From positions 1 through 9,554 of the forward strand of contig CAYLQA010000071.1 of assembly GCA_964385695.1 (NCBI GenBank): 9,554 nucleotides of DNA, read 5' to 3'. Positions within the stretch are counted from its first letter, which is position 1. Each line of letters starts with the position of its first letter. Positions 6,723-9,554 of this stretch are shown in pieces. Below the pieces are notes generated by a model. The model ran no database searches, had not been told where the DNA came from, and worked only from the letters and a program-made list of their open reading frames with translations. Source of the DNA: CAYLQA01 sp964385695. Its GTDB lineage: Bacteria; Desulfobacterota; Desulfobulbia; Desulfobulbales; Desulfurivibrionaceae. The translations under genes and the position numbers were made by a program.

Positions 6723-7566
6723 ATACAATGGAAAAGATGCCGCCAGAGAGTGTGTGCTTGAGGTGACAAAACTGGCTGCGACTGCGGCTTATAAGGCGCC
6801 GCAATTGACGGCAAGATTAGACCTCAAGACAGAGATTGTCACGGATGAAGACCAGGAACCGATTATGGAGCTCTTCGCCGAGATCTCACCCATCTCGAGT
6901 CTGATGGCTACCGATTATACAGCGCTTAACCATTTTCGTGAAAATGGCGAACCCCTGACTTTTCTTCTCCTGGGTGCAGATCTGAGTCGGTCGGAGTTGG
7001 GCTGGGATTGCGGCGCCTGCGGCTTCGAAACCTGTTCTGACTTCAATCAGTATGCAAAAAAGAATTTTAGCAAAGGCGTATACTGGAGCGGCCCATCTTG
7101 CGCCTGGAAAATGATGGATTTTGCCGCAGCCTGCGATTTTGCTTGTGCGGCTGCGCATCAATACAGAATGGAAACAAGAGCGATGGCAACTCTTGGTATA
7201 GCCGCGGCTAGTGTTGGATTTTTGCCTGAATGTAGTTTTCATATCGGTATTCCCGTTGGTCCTCCAGGAGATCTACTCTACTTCAGCAGGCGACAGAATA
7301 TAAAGGAGATCACCCCTGAACTCCATCGTGAAAGATTTCTAAGATCTTCCACCACCCATTGGCTGACATTCCCGGGGAGCGCCAAACCTTCTCTCAAAAC
7401 AAGACAAGATTGGTGGGCTGACCCAGAATTTGTCAAATGGGAACCCCTTTCAGCAGAGGAAAAGGAATTTGTGCAAAACACCATGGTAAAGGTGGGAGGG
7501 GTCGCTGCGAAACATGTTCCAGCCGTTTCAGGTTGGTACAAAAAAGAGGCTGAATCGGGATCGTAA
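6715..7566 (+). CDS. DUF2148-family protein, [4Fe-4S] ferredoxin-domain type (second of pair)
   Basis: A 283-aa soluble paralogue of the preceding gene, sharing its order: N-terminal helix RECVLEVTKLAATAAYKAP, a hydrophobic strand LTFLLLGAD, a Cys cluster, then FHIGIPVGPPGDLLYFSR. Cys99, Cys102, Cys107 (DCGACGFETC) and Cys129 (GPSCAWK) give Cx2Cx4Cx21C, an even better match than its partner to the Fes-type [4Fe-4S] motif. Cys140 and Cys144 follow in an Ala-rich helix. The C-terminal 70 or so residues (LTFPGSAKP onward) extend beyond the shared core. ATG 6715 is chosen because AGGAGG (6703-6708) lies six bases upstream; a frame open to ATG 6634 only overlaps the previous gene. A structural or electron-transfer complex with the upstream protein is likely but unproven. 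Confidence 0.84.
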   Translation: MARYNGKDAARECVLEVTKLAATAAYKAPQLTARLDLKTEIVTDEDQEPIMELFAEISPISSLMATDYTALNHFRENGEPLTFLLLGADLSRSELGWDCGACGFETCSDFNQYAKKNFSKGVYWSGPSCAWKMMDFAAACDFACAAAHQYRMETRAMATLGIAAASVGFLPECSFHIGIPVGPPGDLLYFSRRQNIKEITPELHRERFLRSSTTHWLTFPGSAKPSLKTRQDWWADPEFVKWEPLSAEEKEFVQNTMVKVGGVAAKHVPAVSGWYKKEAESGS

Positions 7567-7654
7567 ATCATCCTGCACCTGCAAGAAGTTCTTTTAGATA
7601 AGGAAGTTACGATTGTGAAACGGTCATCCGGATCGGTGCTAAAGGAGGTTTTTT

Positions 7655-9238
7655 ATGGGTAATATTATCGGATCAATTATGGAAGAAGGGGCCCAAAAAT
7701 ATGGCGACAAGCCTGCCCTCTCCTTTGAGAATAAAAAAATGATATCGTACCCGGAACTGGACGAAATTACGAATCGCCTTGCTAATGGGCTATCCCGGCT
7801 CGGTGTGCAAAAAGAGGGAAAGGTGGCCTTGTTTATGGCCAACTCTCTGGAGATCGTCTATTCCTGGTTCGGCGCCAACAAATTGGGAGCTATAGAAGTG
7901 CCCATAAACCTGGCCAATAAGGGAGATTTTCTCTCTTACATCATCAATAATTCAGAATCCACAGTGCTGATCATTGATGAAACATTATTGGATCGGATAG
8001 AATTTGTGGAAAAGGATCTGGTCAATTTAAAACATGTGGTGGTAAGGCCTGAGAGAGGTCAACCCTCCCTGCCCTCCATGAGATTTGAAATGCATACCTT
8101 TGATGACCTCCTGCAGAGGCCATCCGAGGCTCCTCAGGTAGAGGTCAAAAAGGGAGATCCGGTGGCCATGATCTATACTTCGGGTACTACAGGACCTTCC
8201 AAGGGAGTATTGGTACCAGCCGGTGAAGCCTTGATGGCCGCAGAAGAATATCTTCAGGCAATGAGATGTACATCGAATGACATCTTCTATACCTGCCTCC
8301 CGCTTTTTCATGCCAATGCTCAGCTTCTTTGTATTTTACCTGCCCTGATCTGCAGGTCTAAGGCTGTCATCTATGAGCGGCTCTCTGCCAGTAATTTCTG
8401 GAAGCAGATTAAAGATTCAAAGGCGACCGTTTTTAATGCCCTCGGGGCAATGGCCCCATTTATCTACAATCAACCGGAATGTGGAGAAGAGAAGAACAAT
8501 ACGGTTCGGGCCTGCATGATCGCTCCCATGCCTGCCAACATTTTCAAGGAGTTTGAGGAGAGATATCAGGTCAAGGTTATTGAGGGATACGGACTCACCG
8601 AAACCGGGGTGATTACCTACAACCCCTGGGATAAGCCTGTTATCGGTTCCTGCGGCAAGGCAACGCCCAATTATGATGTTGAGATATTTGATGACGAAGA
8701 TAATAAAGTGCCTCTCAATACATTGGGTGAAATCGTGGTGCGCTCCAAGGCGCCCTACACCATGTGTCTGGGATACCATAAGATGCCGGAAAAGACGGTC
8801 GAGACCTTTCGTAATTTCTACTTCCACACCGGCGATGCCGGGGTCATGGACGAGGAGGGTTACCTCTATTTCCGGGACCGCGTCAAGGATTACATCCGCC
8901 GACGTGGCGAAAATATATCCTCTTTCGAAGTGGAACGGGTCTTTTTGGGTCACGAAAATGTAGCCGAATGCGCAGCCGTAGCGGTAAAGTCTGAACACGC
9001 AGAAGACGAGGTAATGGTGGTAATTGTCACAAAAGATGGCAAGGATGTTCCCTACGAGGAATTAATGGAATGGGGTGTGAAACGGATGCCCTATTTTGCC
9101 GTCCCCCGATACATCCGCTTTCAGGATCGGCTGCCCAAAACCCCCAATGAGAAGATCCAAAAAAATATTCTGAGGGAACAAGGGGTTACCGACAAAACAT
9201 GGGATAGGGAGAAGGCAGGCTATAAAGTTATCAGGTAA
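7655..9238 (+). CDS. AMP-forming acyl-CoA ligase, CaiC-like
   Basis: A 527-aa ANL-superfamily synthetase: carboxylate + ATP + CoA gives acyl-CoA + AMP + PPi. Motifs in order: P-loop-like IYTSGTTGPSKG (about residues 173-184); CLPLFHANAQ, typical of the CaiC/crotonobetaine-carnitine ligase branch; GYGLTETG (about 310-317); FHTGDAGVMDEEGYLYFRDR (about 390-409); the hinge and A8 loop RRRGENISSFEVE; and the adenylation-forming Lys in NEKIQK (about 500). The length is normal and all catalytic blocks are intact. The start is clear, with AGGAGG (7643-7648) six bases before ATG. It follows the DUF2148 pair after 88 bases with no visible promoter or terminator, so it is likely in the same operon. It would supply the acyl-CoA for the dehydrogenase and thiolase upstream. 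The closest relative I recognise is CaiC, but the real substrate could be another small acid. Confidence 0.92.
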   Translation: MGNIIGSIMEEGAQKYGDKPALSFENKKMISYPELDEITNRLANGLSRLGVQKEGKVALFMANSLEIVYSWFGANKLGAIEVPINLANKGDFLSYIINNSESTVLIIDETLLDRIEFVEKDLVNLKHVVVRPERGQPSLPSMRFEMHTFDDLLQRPSEAPQVEVKKGDPVAMIYTSGTTGPSKGVLVPAGEALMAAEEYLQAMRCTSNDIFYTCLPLFHANAQLLCILPALICRSKAVIYERLSASNFWKQIKDSKATVFNALGAMAPFIYNQPECGEEKNNTVRACMIAPMPANIFKEFEERYQVKVIEGYGLTETGVITYNPWDKPVIGSCGKATPNYDVEIFDDEDNKVPLNTLGEIVVRSKAPYTMCLGYHKMPEKTVETFRNFYFHTGDAGVMDEEGYLYFRDRVKDYIRRRGENISSFEVERVFLGHENVAECAAVAVKSEHAEDEVMVVIVTKDGKDVPYEELMEWGVKRMPYFAVPRYIRFQDRLPKTPNEKIQKNILREQGVTDKTWDREKAGYKVIR

Positions 9239-9499
9239 ATACAGGAACTCTTATATCTGTTATGATTGTCCCCTAAATCCCTCACTCTAATATACGGTGT
9301 CAAAGCTTGAATTGTGAATTAATGTTATCAAATGGGTTTGTCAAGTCTTAATAATTATTCATCTTTTCTTAAGATTTTTCTATGATGGCAAAACTCAGTT
9401 GGATTTTATAAAGTCGCCGGAGCTTTAGCCATTTTAGCTAACAAAGATGGGAACCTAGGTTTTCTCAATACTTTTTTCACCTTTGAAGGTATTTTGATA
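9239..9499. other. AT-rich gene-free region before right-end repeat
   Basis: No gene with a start codon and ribosome binding site is visible here, and no convincing rho-independent terminator follows the ligase. Small structures seen: a direct repeat TGTCAANNCTTRA at 9298-9310 and 9339-9351 (41 bases apart), and a short hairpin TTAGC/GCTAA (9425-9429 with 9437-9441). From 9386 the frame is open into the transposase end but has no ATG. Confidence 0.6.
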
Positions 9500-9554
9500 C
9501 AAAAAATCTACGAAGTCGATCCCCTCGTATGTCCTAAGTGCTCGGGAGCTATGC
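9386..9554 (+). pseudogene. IS91-family-like transposase, C-terminal fragment (runs off right edge)
   Basis: The + strand frame is open from just after TGA 9383-9385 to the window end and finishes LIQKIYEVDPLVCPKCSGAM, the same C-terminus as at the left edge. From 9500 on it is base-identical to the left copy. Immediately upstream the two codons for Leu-Ile are conserved but spelled differently (TTG ATA here, CTT ATC at the left). Before that the protein diverges (NTFFTFEGI against FRQNWAR). Only about the last 20 residues are convincingly transposase; the rest of the open frame may be chance. It is a remnant, or an assembly join onto a different copy. Confidence 0.5.
9500..9554. repeat. Right copy of 55-bp terminal inverted repeat
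   Basis: Exact reverse complement of bases 1-55. It codes for QKIYEVDPLVCPKCSGAM reading off the right edge. Confidence 0.95.

Noticed and set aside
7567..7654. Separate promoter or motif copy before the ligase
   Set aside because: No ARGGGTGRYW copy and no convincing -35/-10 pair was seen in these 88 bases, so the ligase is treated as part of the DUF2148 operon.
8417..8998. 193-aa minus-strand frame opposite the acyl-CoA ligase
   Set aside because: It lies wholly antisense to a gene with intact catalytic motifs, shows no recognisable domain, and has no ribosome site that I can see.
1..9554. The whole window as a transposon with 55-bp terminal inverted repeats
   Set aside because: The ends fall inside transposase coding sequence, no target duplication can be seen, no complete transposase is present, and exactly 55 bases fits a de Bruijn k-mer overlap. 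Kept as a finding, not annotated as an element.
1..9554. tRNA, rRNA or CRISPR arrays
   Set aside because: No cloverleaf-like segment, no rRNA-like sequence and no regularly spaced repeats with unique spacers were seen.

Overview
The window is a 9.55 kb, mid-GC bacterial fragment with five complete genes plus partial ends. All complete genes lie on the + strand. The content suggests an anaerobic acyl-CoA-metabolising bacterium, most plausibly a Desulfobacterota (sulfate-reducing or syntrophic 'deltaproteobacterial') genome. The reasons are an SCP-x-type thiolase, an acyl-CoA dehydrogenase, a CaiC-like acyl-CoA ligase, two DUF2148 iron-sulfur-type proteins, a large LuxR/MalT-type activator, and IS91-like transposase remnants of a kind common in that group. 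The taxonomic call is inference from gene content only.

Layout. Positions 1-199 (- strand) hold the C-terminal end of an IS91-family-like transposase reading out of the left edge. Positions 284-3061 encode a 925-aa MalT/LAL-type transcriptional activator. Positions 3190-4449 and 4446-5669 are a thiolase and an acyl-CoA dehydrogenase whose frames overlap by 4 bases. A 255-bp regulatory gap (5670-5924) follows. Positions 5925-6722 and 6715-7566 are two overlapping paralogous DUF2148 genes, each with four Cys suited to one [4Fe-4S] cluster. Positions 7655-9238 encode an acyl-CoA ligase. An AT-rich gene-free tail runs to the right edge, where the same transposase C-terminus appears again, in inverted orientation. 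The first and last 55 bases are exact reverse complements of each other.

How the genes may work together (inference): the ligase makes an acyl-CoA, the dehydrogenase oxidises it, and the thiolase cleaves a 3-oxoacyl-CoA. The two DUF2148 proteins are of unknown function and may be an electron-transfer or cofactor partner. Enoyl-CoA hydratase, 3-hydroxyacyl-CoA dehydrogenase, EtfAB and a DUF35 thiolase partner are absent from the window. The regulator probably controls both transcription units. A 10-base motif, ARGGGTGRYW, occurs five times on the + strand in front of the regulator, the thiolase and the DUF2148 pair. One copy is centred about -37.5 from a predicted start site, the position used by MalT boxes.

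The most interesting items are the DUF2148 pair embedded in a ligase/dehydrogenase/thiolase cluster, the shared operator-like motif, and the 55-bp inverted ends. The last looks more like a de Bruijn assembly junction in a repeated transposase than a true transposon terminus.
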